From Qipengyuania xiamenensis (GTDB taxonomy: Bacteria > Pseudomonadota > Alphaproteobacteria > Sphingomonadales > Sphingomonadaceae), in NCBI RefSeq assembly GCF_019711495.1, contig NZ_JAIGNM010000002.1, positions 434,001 to 498,000 of the forward strand: a DNA stretch of 64,000 nucleotides, in the 5' to 3' direction. The notes beneath the pieces were generated by a model. It did no database searches. It saw nothing but the letters and a program-made list of their open reading frames with translations, and was not told where the DNA came from. A program made the translations under genes and the position numbers. Positions 9,214 to 17,778 of the stretch are shown in pieces (positions within the stretch are counted from its first letter, which is position 1; the number at the start of each line of letters is the position of its first letter).

Positions 9214-9416
9214 TCGCGCGGCGACTTCCAGCGCGTGTACAGCATCTCGGCGAGCTTGCGTAGCAGGTGCGCGCCGATGAGCACGCCGGCCGTGATGAGC
9301 ACCGCGTCCAGCATGCCGACCTGCTCGGTCTGCCAGCTGTCATCACTGTCGAATGCGATCATCGCAAAAGCCATGATCGCCAGCAGGAAGAATATGTAGG
9401 GCGTGAGGCGGCGCAT
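9210..9416 (-). CDS. Small membrane protein, unknown
   Basis: This 68-aa protein has two likely membrane segments: residues 6-20 (PYIFFLLAIMAFAMIAF) and about 34-52 (MLDAVLITAGVLIGAHLL), separated by an acidic loop. It ends in a basic tail (YTRWKSPRE). The ATG 9416 overlaps the stop of purN-yjbR, and its own stop overlaps the sulfotransferase start. It is translationally tied to both. No family was recognised. Confidence 0.7.
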   Translation of the reverse strand: MRRLTPYIFFLLAIMAFAMIAFDSDDSWQTEQVGMLDAVLITAGVLIGAHLLRKLAEMLYTRWKSPRE

Positions 9417-10381
9417 CAGAACTGGTCCGCCGCGTCGATCAGCTTGGTCGCGCTCTTCGGGGCTACGCTGCGCCAGCTGCGCTCCAGCCAGTCGGCAACA
9501 TGGTTCCAGTCGAGGCCGGGCCGGTTGAGGATCACGCCGATCCACCCGCTCGCGCCGTAATAGGCCGGCTTGAAATAGGCCTGCGGCTGCGCTTCGACGA
9601 GGTCGAGCAGTTCGTCCATGCTGCCCGTCTTGACGAGGAGGGCGACATGTTCGCTGCCGTGATGCTGGTCATTGAAATAGGCGAAATACTTGCCCGATTT
9701 CTCGCTACCCGCGCGCCAGCCGGGCGAGCCGTGGCTTTCACGCTCGTGCGTCTGCGGCAGGGCGAGCGCAAGCTCGCGGACCTTGCCGAGCAGGTAGTCA
9801 GGATCGTTTTCGCGGCCCACATATTCGCTGACAACGCGCGGATAGAGCTGATGCTCCGCAAATCTTACGCGCTCGGCCAGCGTGTCGGCGGTTTCCCCCT
9901 CGCGGATGGAGACCTTCATCTGCCCGAGAACTTGTCCGGCATCGAGTTCGGGTGTCACCAGATGGACCGATACGCCGCCGTGCGTATCGCCCGCATCTAT
10001 GGCGCGTTGGTGGGTGTCGAGCCCGGGATATTTCGGCAGCAGGGAAGGGTGGATGTTGAGCATCCGGCCTTCCCAGCGGGTCACGAAACCATCGGTCAGG
10101 ATGCGCATGTAGCCGGCCAGCACGATGTAATCCGCCCCGGCGTCGCGCGCGGCCTTCTCCATCGCTTCGTCATGCTGTTCGCGTGGCATGCCCTTGTGCG
10201 AAAGCGCGAAGGTGGAAATGCCTTCGCCTGCCGCCAGTGCCAGCCCCTCGGCATCGGGATCGTTGGCCGCGACGAGGACGACTTCGTAGGCAGCACCGGG
10301 CAGTAGCGAGGCATAGAGCAACGCGGCCATGTTGCTGCCGCGTCCGGAAATGAAAATCGCGACTTTGGCCTTGTTAGCCAA
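9416..10381 (-). CDS. purN: PurN glycinamide ribonucleotide transformylase fused to a YjbR/MmcQ domain
   Basis: PurN transfers formyl from 10-formyl-THF to GAR in purine synthesis. Residues 1-190 carry the PurN fold: GRGSN near 13-17, then the catalytic set N109, H111 and D147 ([11 protein letters not shown] and ELDAG), equal to N106/H108/D144 of E. coli. Residues about 190-321 look like a separate MmcQ/YjbR (DUF419) domain: [19 protein letters not shown], then KYFAYF, and a C-terminal GWIGVILN...[10 protein letters not shown]. One uninterrupted frame joins both. The start is TTG 10381, overlapping the purM stop (TAA at 10374-10376). The role of the added domain is unknown; sequence error making a false fusion cannot be wholly excluded, but the frame is clean. 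Confidence 0.88.
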   Translation of the reverse strand: MANKAKVAIFISGRGSNMAALLYASLLPGAAYEVVLVAANDPDAEGLALAAGEGISTFALSHKGMPREQHDEAMEKAARDAGADYIVLAGYMRILTDGFVTRWEGRMLNIHPSLLPKYPGLDTHQRAIDAGDTHGGVSVHLVTPELDAGQVLGQMKVSIREGETADTLAERVRFAEHQLYPRVVSEYVGRENDPDYLLGKVRELALALPQTHERESHGSPGWRAGSEKSGKYFAYFNDQHHGSEHVALLVKTGSMDELLDLVEAQPQAYFKPAYYGASGWIGVILNRPGLDWNHVADWLERSWRSVAPKSATKLIDAADQF

Positions 10382-11471
10382 GGTGCACGGCCTCCCAGTC
10401 TTCCTTCGCCGACCATGTGCCCAGCGAACCGCGCACCGTGCAGCCCTTGTCGCCCGCAACGATCTGGCCGACTGCGAGGACCTGCTCGCCGGCGTCTTCC
10501 AGTCGGCTGCGCACGAGTTCGACCTTGGACGGTTCGACTGCGAGCACCATGCCGACACCGCAATTGAAGGTGCGCGCCATCTCGCCCGGTTCGATATTTC
10601 CCTGTGCCTGCAGGAAGGCCATCAGCCCGGGCTGGTCCCAGCTGTCGGCATCGACTTCGGCATGCGCGCCCTGCGGGAGGACGCGCGGGATATTCTCGAG
10701 CAAGCCGCCGCCGGTAATATGCGCCATCGCGTCGATCAGCCCGTCGCGAACGATCGGCAGCAGCGTCTTCACATAGATGCGGGTGGGTTCGAGCAGCGTC
10801 TCGACCAGCAAGCGGTCTTGATCGAACAGAGCAGGGCGGTCGAGTTTCCAGCCCTTGTCTTCGGCAAGACGACGTACCAGCGAGAAGCCGTTCGAATGCA
10901 CGCCCGAACTGGCCAGGCCGAGCAGGACGTGTCCCGGAGCAACGCGCTCGCCCGTCAGTTGCTCGCCGCGTTCGACGGCACCGACGCAGAAGCCTGCAAG
11001 GTCGTAGTCGCCGCTGGCATACATACCGGGCATTTCTGCCGTCTCGCCGCCGATCAGCGCGCAGCCTGCCTGCTTGCAGCCTTCCGCGATGCCCGCAATC
11101 ACGCGCTCGGCAACACCGTTTTCCAGTTTGCCGGTCGCGAAATAGTCGAGGAAGAAAAGCGGTTCCGCGCCCTGGACGATCAGGTCGTTCACGCACATCG
11201 CGACAAGGTCGATGCCGACATGGTCGTGCCGGTCGGTGTCGATGGCAAGCTTGAGCTTTGTGCCCACGCCGTCATTGCCCGCCACGAGAAGCGGGTCCTT
11301 GTAGCCCGCGGCCTTGGGATCGAAGAAGCCGCCGAAGCCCCCGATTTCGCCGTCGGCGCCGGGGCGCATGGTGGACTTGACCAGTGGTCCGATCGCTTTG
11401 ACGAGGCGGTTGCCCGCATCGATCGAAACCCCGGCCTGTTCGTAGGTATAGGAAGGCGTGTCGCTGCTCAT
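10374..11471 (-). CDS. purM: Phosphoribosylformylglycinamidine cyclo-ligase PurM
   Basis: PurM closes the imidazole ring, turning FGAM into AIR with ATP. The protein is 365 aa from ATG 11471, which follows AAGGGGG. It begins [14 protein letters not shown], the PurM signature, and has [12 protein letters not shown] and [14 protein letters not shown], all family hallmarks. The frame reaches 11564, but that extension runs into the divergent gene's leader and carries no homology. PurN follows with a TTG overlapping the stop, as in many bacteria. The 91 bases before the start separate it from the divergent gene at 11563. Confidence 0.96.
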   Translation of the reverse strand: MSSDTPSYTYEQAGVSIDAGNRLVKAIGPLVKSTMRPGADGEIGGFGGFFDPKAAGYKDPLLVAGNDGVGTKLKLAIDTDRHDHVGIDLVAMCVNDLIVQGAEPLFFLDYFATGKLENGVAERVIAGIAEGCKQAGCALIGGETAEMPGMYASGDYDLAGFCVGAVERGEQLTGERVAPGHVLLGLASSGVHSNGFSLVRRLAEDKGWKLDRPALFDQDRLLVETLLEPTRIYVKTLLPIVRDGLIDAMAHITGGGLLENIPRVLPQGAHAEVDADSWDQPGLMAFLQAQGNIEPGEMARTFNCGVGMVLAVEPSKVELVRSRLEDAGEQVLAVGQIVAGDKGCTVRGSLGTWSAKEDWEAVHLG

Positions 11472-11562
11472 GTTTGCCCCCTTGCGCATTCCGGCCGGAA
11501 TTTCCAGCAAATGCGCTTGGATTTCCCGAACCGATTGGGCAAAAGGCCCGCCTGAATAGCCC

Positions 11563-12834
11563 ATGCGGACATATTTTTTCCTTTCCCGGCGCGCCCGTTA
11601 CGCCCTGATCGCTTCCGGCATCGCGCTGGCAGGCGGCGCTGGCTGGCTGGCGCAGGCACAGGTCGGTGGCCAGCGCGGGATCGCTGCAGTGGCCGCCTCG
11701 CGCGATATACAGGTCAGCGATATCGAGGTCGACGTGCGCGGCGATACCGGTGTCGAGGCGCGCGAAAAGGCGTGGAAGGAAGCGCAGGTCAAGGCGTGGG
11801 AGAAGCTGGACGGCCCGAATCTCTCCGATTCGCAGATCTACGGCATGGTCTCGGCAATCGTGGTCCAGCGCGAACGCCTTGGCCCCAAGCGCTACATCGC
11901 GACGCTGGGTGTGATCTTCGACCGCCAGAAGGCCAATTCCTATCTCGGCGATGACGGCATGTCGCGGCACAGCGCGCCGATGCTGCTGCTGCCGGTCACC
12001 ATGTCGGGCGGAACGCATCTCATGTACGAGCAGCGCAATCCGTGGCAGCGCGCATGGGCGGAATTCCAGGCTGGGCAGAGCAGCGTGAACTACGTGCGCC
12101 CGAGCGGTGCGGGCGGCGAATCGCTGCTGCTGACTTATGGCCAGACAAACCGTCGCAGCCGCGTGTGGTGGCGCGACATCCTCGATTCCTTCGGTGCTGC
12201 CGACGTCCTCATTCCGATCGCCAGTCTGCGCTATTCCTACCCCGGCGGACCGATTGAGGGTACTTTCACGGCGCGTCACGGGCCGGATAACGAGTTTCTC
12301 GACAGTTTCACGATGCGGGCGGAAAGCCCCGAGCAACTGCCCGCGATGCTCGAGCAGGCCGTGCGCCGTTTCGATGCCGTCTTCCAGGTCGCGCTGACCG
12401 ACGGCACCATCCGCCCCGATCCGACGCTCAATGTCAAAACGGGCGACCTCAATCCCGAGATCGCGCGCCTTGTCGAACTGGGCCGGCGCCTGAAGGCACA
12501 GGACGAGGCATTGGCGCAGGCCGCATCGCAGCCGACAGAGGCCAGCGGCGGTGCGATCAGTGCAGCGCCTGTCGCTACACCGCCGCCCGAAGGCTCGGTC
12601 GCGCTCTATACCGTCCAGTTCCAGACTCCCGACGCTTCCAGCTTCGGTAGCGTCCTTGCGGCCGTCAGGGGCACGCCCGGTGTCCGCTCGACAGGCGTGC
12701 GCAGCACCGCGATCGGGGGGACCTCGGTCATGACTGTCAGCTATTCGGGCTCGATCGCCCAGCTGGCAGAGGCCTTGCGCGGGCAGGGCTTCACCGTGCA
12801 GCAGGGAGCGACGGCGCTCTTGATCAGCCGCTGA
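11563..12834 (+). CDS. Exported/anchored protein, DUF2066-like with C-terminal ferredoxin-like domain
   Basis: The 423-aa protein has an N-terminal signal peptide or anchor (residues about 12-33) ending AQAQ. The middle region ([17 protein letters not shown], then [20 protein letters not shown]) resembles DUF2066-type proteins, and the last 80 residues ([30 protein letters not shown]) read like a beta-alpha-beta heavy-metal-associated or ferredoxin-like fold without a metal CXXC. Alphaproteobacterial genomes often carry such a gene between purM and hda, so the context is typical. Function unknown. No strong Shine-Dalgarno precedes ATG 11563. Confidence 0.65.
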   Translation: MRTYFFLSRRARYALIASGIALAGGAGWLAQAQVGGQRGIAAVAASRDIQVSDIEVDVRGDTGVEAREKAWKEAQVKAWEKLDGPNLSDSQIYGMVSAIVVQRERLGPKRYIATLGVIFDRQKANSYLGDDGMSRHSAPMLLLPVTMSGGTHLMYEQRNPWQRAWAEFQAGQSSVNYVRPSGAGGESLLLTYGQTNRRSRVWWRDILDSFGAADVLIPIASLRYSYPGGPIEGTFTARHGPDNEFLDSFTMRAESPEQLPAMLEQAVRRFDAVFQVALTDGTIRPDPTLNVKTGDLNPEIARLVELGRRLKAQDEALAQAASQPTEASGGAISAAPVATPPPEGSVALYTVQFQTPDASSFGSVLAAVRGTPGVRSTGVRSTAIGGTSVMTVSYSGSIAQLAEALRGQGFTVQQGATALLISR

Positions 12835-12853
12835 TCGCGTACACGGTGCCTGC

Positions 12854-13465
12854 ATGAGCCAGATCGCGCTTCCGCTTACGCACTCCGGTTCCGAGGGACC
12901 GGACAGCATCATCATCGGGGAAAGCAACCGGTCCGTCGCCGAGGCACTGGCGGCATCGCAGGACTGGCCTTTTGGAACCGCGATCCTCGCCGGACCGCCG
13001 CGCTCGGGAAGATCGCTTTTCGCGCGCTGGTTTGCCTCGCACACCGGGGGCGGGGCGATCGACGATGCCGATACCAAGGACGAAACCGAGATCTTCCACG
13101 CCTGGAACCGCGCGCGAGAGGACGGTTATCCGCTTCTGCTAACGGTCGATGCGAAGGGCTGGGAAATCGAACTGCCCGACCTGCGCAGCCGGATGGGAGC
13201 CGCTCTCCAGCTCGAAATCGCGCCTCCGGACGACGATATGGCCGCACAGCTGATGCTGAGCCATGCTGCCCAGCGGGGGCTCGCGCTCGGCGAAGGCGCG
13301 CCTGCCTATCTCGTGCCCCGGATGGAGCGTAGCTACACCGCTATCGAGCGGATCGTTGCGGAAATCGACCGGCTCAGCCTTGAACGAAAGGTGCCTGCCA
13401 CCATGTCGATCTGGCGCGACGCGCTCGACGCGGTTCAGGGGCCTGAGCAGGCCCGCTTGCTTTGA
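12854..13465 (+). CDS. hda: DnaA-related regulator Hda
   Basis: Hda-type proteins bind the sliding clamp and trigger hydrolysis of DnaA-bound ATP, preventing re-initiation. This 203-aa protein has the DnaA-like AAA+ core: an N-terminal SQIALPL clamp-binding motif, a loosened Walker A (GPPRSGRS, residues about 47-54), the IDDAD segment at about 69-73 and a C-terminal helical RMERSYTAIERIVAEID, which resembles the sensor-2 helix. The length fits alphaproteobacterial HdaA. The gene lies 19 bases after the DUF2066-like gene. The Walker A lacks the usual GxGKT, as many HdaA proteins do. Confidence 0.85.
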   Translation: MSQIALPLTHSGSEGPDSIIIGESNRSVAEALAASQDWPFGTAILAGPPRSGRSLFARWFASHTGGGAIDDADTKDETEIFHAWNRAREDGYPLLLTVDAKGWEIELPDLRSRMGAALQLEIAPPDDDMAAQLMLSHAAQRGLALGEGAPAYLVPRMERSYTAIERIVAEIDRLSLERKVPATMSIWRDALDAVQGPEQARLL

Positions 13466-13492
13466 ATGCACTAAAATGGAAGGATTGAGGCC

Positions 13493-14194
13493 ATGTTGGA
13501 ACGGCTGATCGCCTATCTGGACTCGATCAAGGCCCGCGATCCTGCACCGCGCAGCCGCTGGGAAGTGCTGCTTTATCCGGGTGTCTGGGCGCTGGCCTAT
13601 CACCGTGCAGCACACTGGCTGTTCGAGGCCGAGCTGTTCTTCCTCGCCCGCCTGATCAATCACTGGAGCCGTATGGTGACCGGGATCGATATCCATCCGG
13701 GCGCCAAGATCGGCCGCAATTTCTTCATCGACCATGGCTTCACCGTCATCGGCGAGACCGCCGAGATTGGTAACAACGTCACCATCTATCAGTGCGTGAC
13801 GCTGGGTGGCACCAACCCGACCAATGGCAAGGGCGGCAAGCGCCACCCCACGATCGAAGACGATGTGATCATTGGTTCGGGCGCGCAGGTCATCGGTCCG
13901 ATTACGGTGGGCAGGCGTGCGCGTATCGGCGCCAATGCCGTGGTGACCGACGAAGTGCCCGAAGGCGCGACGATGATCGGCCTCAAGGCTCGCAGCACGC
14001 TGGTGCCGGCCGAAGAGTGGATGAAGGAATTCATGCCCTACGGCACGCCCTGCGACGATCCGTGCGAGGAAGCGCGCGAAGTCGGCCGCGACTGCATCGA
14101 GAAGCTGGAAGGCGAGTTGAAGTCGCTGCGTAGCGAAATCGCCGAACTGCGTGCTGCCGCCGAGCCCAGCAAGCGAAGCGGTACCGACGACTGA
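13493..14194 (+). CDS. cysE: Serine O-acetyltransferase CysE
   Basis: CysE makes O-acetylserine from serine and acetyl-CoA, the first step of cysteine synthesis. The 233-aa protein has an N-terminal helical domain (IKARDPAPRSRWEVLLYPG), the left-handed beta-helix hexapeptide repeats (GIDIHPGAKIG, HGFTVIGETAEIGNNVTIYQ) and the LGGTN loop with the catalytic His in YQCVTLGGT. The start ATG 13493 follows GGAAGG. The C-terminal tail is long and polar (KLEGELKSLRSEIAEL), unlike short enteric forms; it might affect feedback by cysteine. Its stop overlaps the next start by one base. Confidence 0.95.
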   Translation: MLERLIAYLDSIKARDPAPRSRWEVLLYPGVWALAYHRAAHWLFEAELFFLARLINHWSRMVTGIDIHPGAKIGRNFFIDHGFTVIGETAEIGNNVTIYQCVTLGGTNPTNGKGGKRHPTIEDDVIIGSGAQVIGPITVGRRARIGANAVVTDEVPEGATMIGLKARSTLVPAEEWMKEFMPYGTPCDDPCEEAREVGRDCIEKLEGELKSLRSEIAELRAAAEPSKRSGTDD

Positions 14195-14544
14195 TGAATC
14201 TCGGCAGCGCGAAGGTCGTATCTTTCCCCGGACGCAAGCCCGACCAGATCGGTTTCACCCGCGAGGAACTTACCCGCATTCTCGACGTGTACGGTCGCAT
14301 GGTCGCCGCCGGACAGTGGCGCGACTACGCGATGGATTTCACCAAGGATGCCGCCACCTTCGCTGCCTTCGTGCGCCATGCCGAACGTCCGCAGGCCCGG
14401 ATCGAGAAACGTCCGTCGCTACGCGGGAAACAGGGCATGTGGACCCTGTTCGGAGAGCATGGCCAGATCCTGAAGCGAGGCCACGAGTTGCCGGGCGTAG
14501 TCGCCCCTATCGAGCGGCGCCTCATGAAGGCTGTCGAGGACTGA
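14194..14544 (+). CDS. DUF2794 family protein
   Basis: This 116-aa protein has the DUF2794 pattern: FTREELTRILDVYGRMVAAGQWRDYAMDF near the start, then a PSLRGKQGMWTLFGEHGQ strand region. The family is alphaproteobacterial and uncharacterised. The start overlaps the cysE stop (TGATG), so it is translationally coupled. Followed by a hairpin terminator at 14556-14581. No function can be assigned. Confidence 0.8.
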   Translation: MNLGSAKVVSFPGRKPDQIGFTREELTRILDVYGRMVAAGQWRDYAMDFTKDAATFAAFVRHAERPQARIEKRPSLRGKQGMWTLFGEHGQILKRGHELPGVVAPIERRLMKAVED

Positions 14545-14555
14545 ACGCAAAAGAA

Positions 14556-14581
14556 AAGGCCCGCACCGCAGTGCGAGCCTT
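14556..14581. terminator. Intrinsic terminator between convergent genes
   Basis: Ten base pairs with one mismatch (AAGGC-c-CGCAC ... GTGCG-a-GCCTT, loop CGCA). The minus-strand reading is followed by TTTTCTTTT and the plus-strand reading by TTCTCC, so it best terminates the minus-strand gene ending at 14606 and may serve both. Confidence 0.8.
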
Positions 14582-14605
14582 CTCCGATCAGTATGGTGTG
14601 ATCTG

Positions 14606-15745
14606 TCAGGCGGTGGCCGGAAGCCTTGCCTGCATCTCACCCGGCAGCCCCTTCACCACTGCGGCGCGAATCGGCGTCCACAGCGCGCTCAGCGAGAGCA
14701 GGGCAGAGCCGATGACCAGTGCGGTAAGCGCGAAGGTCAGTTCGACCGCGCCGAATTCGCGGAAGAGGTAGGCCAGTGCGATCAGCACGTAGGCGAGGGC
14801 CGAAACCAGCAGCGCACGGCGGTCGATCGCCAGCGCGATCAGTCCGAATGCGATGTAGACCGCAAGCACGGCCACCGCAGCGCCTGCACCGATATTGTCG
14901 CCATCTGTAACGCCCAGCAGCGCGAAGATTGGGTGTGCGATCATCGGCGCGGCGAGCAGGTGCAGCCAGAAAGCCACGTCGCTGCGACGCGTTTCGCGGC
15001 GCGGGTCGCTCATGTCCCAGCGCATGGCGAAGGCGAAGATCACGAGACCGGCGACGAACACGAGGCTGAGGATCACGGTCTCGATGTTCGATGCGTTGGG
15101 CCCGATAATCGCTACCAGCAGAAGCACCGCAGTTGCGGCGATCGCCCCGGTGCCTGCAGCAATGGTGATCGGCACCATGAAGCGGCGCCAGTGGAGCCAT
15201 GCGGCGCCTGCCGTGATCAGTGCCGACACGGCGAGCAAGGAGAAGCCGAGGGCGGCCTGCTCGTCACCCTGCGGCGAAAGCCAGCCGATGATTACGCCGG
15301 TAAGCGTCGCCATGACCCCGCCCACGAAGGCGAGCAGGAGGATGATGCTGGGCAGGGCCATACGGCGCTTGCGGGTGAAGAATTCGGCGAGGAACCAGGC
15401 CGTGCCCGCAACGAAGAGCGCGGCGAGCGACAGGGCGACACCCTGTGCCATCATGCGCTGTTCGCGCGTCTCCATCCACCAGTTTTCACCCACATCGGGC
15501 GTCCACTGGGGAACCGGATAGACTGCGCCTGCAAGCGCTTGCCCGATTGCCCCCATTGCGACGAGCATGATGACCACGCCGATCGATACGAAAATATCGT
15601 TGAAGCCGGTGATGAGCCGGAAATGCTCGGCGTCGGCGGGTAGTGCATCGCGCTGCGCGGCGGTGTGCGCGCGCAGGGCGTCCGCAGCTTCGGCGCTGAT
15701 TGCGCCTGCCGCCACGGCTGAATTCAGGTCTTCCTGGCTATACAT
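14606..15745 (-). CDS. Polytopic membrane protein, unknown (DUF2157-like start)
   Basis: The 379-aa protein has about ten hydrophobic segments spread from residue 50 to the C-terminus, with a soluble N-terminal stretch MYSQEDLNSAVAAGAISAEAADAL reminiscent of DUF2157 proteins. No enzyme motif is visible. ATG 15745 follows GGGGAGAGA, a clear ribosome binding site, and a promoter-like pair lies upstream (15777-15805) with a 25-base-period direct repeat. It terminates at the hairpin near 14556-14581. It may be a sensor or transporter component, but I cannot say which. Confidence 0.7.
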   Translation of the reverse strand: MYSQEDLNSAVAAGAISAEAADALRAHTAAQRDALPADAEHFRLITGFNDIFVSIGVVIMLVAMGAIGQALAGAVYPVPQWTPDVGENWWMETREQRMMAQGVALSLAALFVAGTAWFLAEFFTRKRRMALPSIILLLAFVGGVMATLTGVIIGWLSPQGDEQAALGFSLLAVSALITAGAAWLHWRRFMVPITIAAGTGAIAATAVLLLVAIIGPNASNIETVILSLVFVAGLVIFAFAMRWDMSDPRRETRRSDVAFWLHLLAAPMIAHPIFALLGVTDGDNIGAGAAVAVLAVYIAFGLIALAIDRRALLVSALAYVLIALAYLFREFGAVELTFALTALVIGSALLSLSALWTPIRAAVVKGLPGEMQARLPATA

Positions 15746-15776
15746 GCCAATCTCTCCCCATTGAAGAATGCTGCGG

Positions 15777-15805
15777 GTGATACGCCTACTGTATTAATAC
15801 GTCAA
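15777..15805 (-). promoter_or_regulatory. Sigma70-like promoter with flanking direct repeats
   Basis: On the minus strand, TTGACG (15800-15805) and TATCAC (15777-15782) are separated by 17 bases, about 30 bases above the start of the membrane gene at 15745. The same sequence holds a direct repeat TAGGCGTAT (plus-strand ATACGCCTA at 15780-15788 and 15805-15813), period 25 bases, and a perfect palindrome GTATTAATAC at 15791-15800. The -10 match is weak. Direct repeats at this spacing suggest two regulator sites on one face of the helix. Confidence 0.5.
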
Positions 15806-15816
15806 TACGCCTAGCT

Positions 15817-16644
15817 TCACCCGATGATGTTCACCGTGGGGCGCGAAGGTGCTTCTTCCTCGATCACCTGCGGTTCGATTTGCGGCAGGATTTCCATCTG
15901 CGCCTGCGTGATCTTCCGTGTCAGGTTGGCAAAGAGATAGGCCGAACCGAGCAGCAGGATGATCGCGAAGCTCAGGATCACGAACTCCATCCAGATCGGC
16001 GTCATGATGATGAGATTGGTCGCCGCATCGAGCGCGAATTTCACGATCATCGCGCTCAATATGAGAAGGCCGACGATGACCGAAGTCCACCACGCGGTTA
16101 CGTTCTCGACCGTCGAATGGGCGAAATCGTCCCCTTCGCCCTCGCTGCGATTGTAGAGTTCGCGCATCGCTTCGAAGGGAAGCATGAGATTGGCGAGCGG
16201 GATGAGATAGGAAGAGACCGCGCGTCCCGGCCCGTATTTCGCCCTGATCCCGACGTCGCGCAGATTGGCATGCGCGCGCCATACCCACATCATTGCAGCG
16301 ACGAGGAAGGCGAGGGTCGAAGCCAGGAGGACACCGAAAGTGATCACCCCGGGCGCATCGGGTTCAAGGCTCTCGTCGGAGGGGAGGAAGCGTCCCTCGA
16401 GGAAGAAGGCGCTGCTCGAGCGGTTATACCGGGCCTGCAGCTCGCGATATTGCCGCTGGTAGCCGTAGTAGTTCGAGGGCTGGCCGATCATCGCCTCGAC
16501 TTCGGCGATCCGTTCGTATTCCTGCTTCACCGCGATCCCGCCCAGACCGAGCTGGACTAGGCCGGCGATAATGACGACGAAAGATAAAACCGTAACAACG
16601 AGCGACGTCTTGCGCAGCGTGCGCAAGTTCTTGTCGAGATCCAT
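15817..16644 (-). CDS. DUF4328 domain membrane protein
   Basis: The 275-aa protein matches the DUF4328 pattern: an N-terminal membrane segment, then WRAHANLRDVGIRAKYGPGRAV and SYLIPLANLMLPFEAMRELYNRS, followed by further membrane helices. It has about five hydrophobic segments and a polar C-terminal tail (PQIEPQVIEEEAPSRPTV). The family is uncharacterised; many members are fused to signalling domains. ATG 16644 follows GGGGGG. It lies between two terminators and is probably its own transcript. Confidence 0.75.
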   Translation of the reverse strand: MDLDKNLRTLRKTSLVVTVLSFVVIIAGLVQLGLGGIAVKQEYERIAEVEAMIGQPSNYYGYQRQYRELQARYNRSSSAFFLEGRFLPSDESLEPDAPGVITFGVLLASTLAFLVAAMMWVWRAHANLRDVGIRAKYGPGRAVSSYLIPLANLMLPFEAMRELYNRSEGEGDDFAHSTVENVTAWWTSVIVGLLILSAMIVKFALDAATNLIIMTPIWMEFVILSFAIILLLGSAYLFANLTRKITQAQMEILPQIEPQVIEEEAPSRPTVNIIG

Positions 16645-16664
16645 CGCAACCCCCCAAAGAAAAA

Positions 16665-16692
16665 CCCCGCCGCATACTGCAATGCGGCGGGG
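16665..16692 (-). terminator. Strong intrinsic terminator after the SDR gene
   Basis: CCCCGCCGCAT (16665-16675) pairs perfectly with ATGCGGCGGGG (16682-16692), six-base loop. Read on the minus strand it is followed by TTTTTCTTT, a clear intrinsic terminator for the SDR gene ending at 16718. Confidence 0.9.
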
Positions 16693-16717
16693 CTTTTAGC
16701 AATCGGGATTGTCGGTT

Positions 16718-17647
16718 TTAGCCGCGAGCGCTGCTCGGGCCCGTGCCGGTTACCTTCTGCATCGCGGTCAGGATCGCGCCTGACTGCTCGCTGCCCGACT
16801 GCGGGGCCTTGAGGTTCGAGAATTCGCTGATCTTGTCCCAGTTCGCGGCGAAGCCTTCAACGGTACGCTCGCCATCGGGCAGCCAGACGGCGTCGTTCAT
16901 GACGGTCCATGCCGAGTGATAGCCACCGGCGCCGGCGCCGACGATGGCGTTGGTCGGCGCGTCTTCACTGACGAGGAAGAGGGCGGCCGGAACCACGTTC
17001 ACCGGATCGAACAGCTTGAAGGCTTCTTCGGGGAAGAGGTCTTCGGTCATGCGCGTACCTGCGACGGGGCTCAGCGTGTTGACCTTGATGTTGTACTTCG
17101 CACCTTCGAGCGCGAGCGTCTTGGTAAGACCGGCAAGACCCAGCTTGGCCGCGCCGTAGTTCGCCTGGCCGAAGTTACCGAACAGGCCGGTCGAGGACGC
17201 GGTCATCATGATGCGGCCATAAGCCTGCTCGCGGAAGGTTTCCCAGCATGCCTTGGTGACGAAAGCCGAACCGGTCAGGTGGACTTTGAGGACGAACTCG
17301 AAGTCTTCCGGGCTCATCTTGGCGAAGGTCTTGTCGCGCAGGACGCCTGCGTTGTTGAGCAGGATGTGCACGCCGCCCCACTTCTGCTTCGCGTCGGCGA
17401 CCATCTTTTCCATCTGGTCGTATTCGGTGACGCTGCCGCCGTTCGACATCGCTTCGCCGCCCATCTTCTCGATTTCCTCGACGACCTGGAGGGCCATGTC
17501 GGAGTGGCCGGTGCCGTCGCGCGCACCGCCGAGGTCGTTGACGACGACCTTTGCGCCGCGGCGTGCGAGTTCGAGCGCGTATTCGCGGCCCAGACCGCCG
17601 CCTGCGCCGGTGACGATGGCTACCTTGTCCTTGAAGTCGATGGTCAT
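16718..17647 (-). CDS. SDR family 3-hydroxyacyl-CoA-type dehydrogenase
   Basis: The 309-aa protein is a short-chain dehydrogenase: TGAGGGLG near residues 14-21 (TGxxxGxG cofactor loop), NDLGG, NNAG near 99-102, and YGAAK (Tyr/Lys pair) near 160-164. The long KVVVNDLGGARDG start and overall layout resemble the (3R)-hydroxyacyl-CoA dehydrogenase domain of multifunctional beta-oxidation enzymes, so a role in fatty-acid breakdown is likely. It carries an extra C-terminal region (VWLPDGERTVEGFAANW). A TTTACGTAAA palindrome lies 30 bases before the start. Exact substrate unknown. Confidence 0.85.
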   Translation of the reverse strand: MTIDFKDKVAIVTGAGGGLGREYALELARRGAKVVVNDLGGARDGTGHSDMALQVVEEIEKMGGEAMSNGGSVTEYDQMEKMVADAKQKWGGVHILLNNAGVLRDKTFAKMSPEDFEFVLKVHLTGSAFVTKACWETFREQAYGRIMMTASSTGLFGNFGQANYGAAKLGLAGLTKTLALEGAKYNIKVNTLSPVAGTRMTEDLFPEEAFKLFDPVNVVPAALFLVSEDAPTNAIVGAGAGGYHSAWTVMNDAVWLPDGERTVEGFAANWDKISEFSNLKAPQSGSEQSGAILTAMQKVTGTGPSSARG

Positions 17648-17676
17648 GGGGGGGGCTCCTGCTTGGTTGTTTGTCG

Positions 17677-17686
17677 TTTACGTAAA
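17677..17686. promoter_or_regulatory. TTTACGTAAA palindrome upstream of the SDR gene
   Basis: A perfect 10-base palindrome lies 30 bases before the SDR start codon, and the minus-strand context reads TTTACGTAAACGACAA. This resembles operators of fatty-acid or branched-chain amino acid degradation regulators (LiuR/FadR-type sites contain TTTACGT...ACGTAAA), but only one dyad is present. Regulator identity is inference. Confidence 0.45.
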
Positions 17687-17778
17687 GGTCAATTCAGGGC
17701 GCGGATTGGCATTTATCACCGCCCGTTGCAACCGTATGCGCGCCGAACCGCGATGCCGTAGGGGCAGGCGGAGGGCTG

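Noticed and set aside
11537-11549. A shared 13-base string GGCAAAAGGCCCG before the genes at 11563 and 31913
   Set aside because: It appears twice just upstream of start codons, but two copies in a GC-rich genome are likely by chance; no pattern or regulator suggests more.
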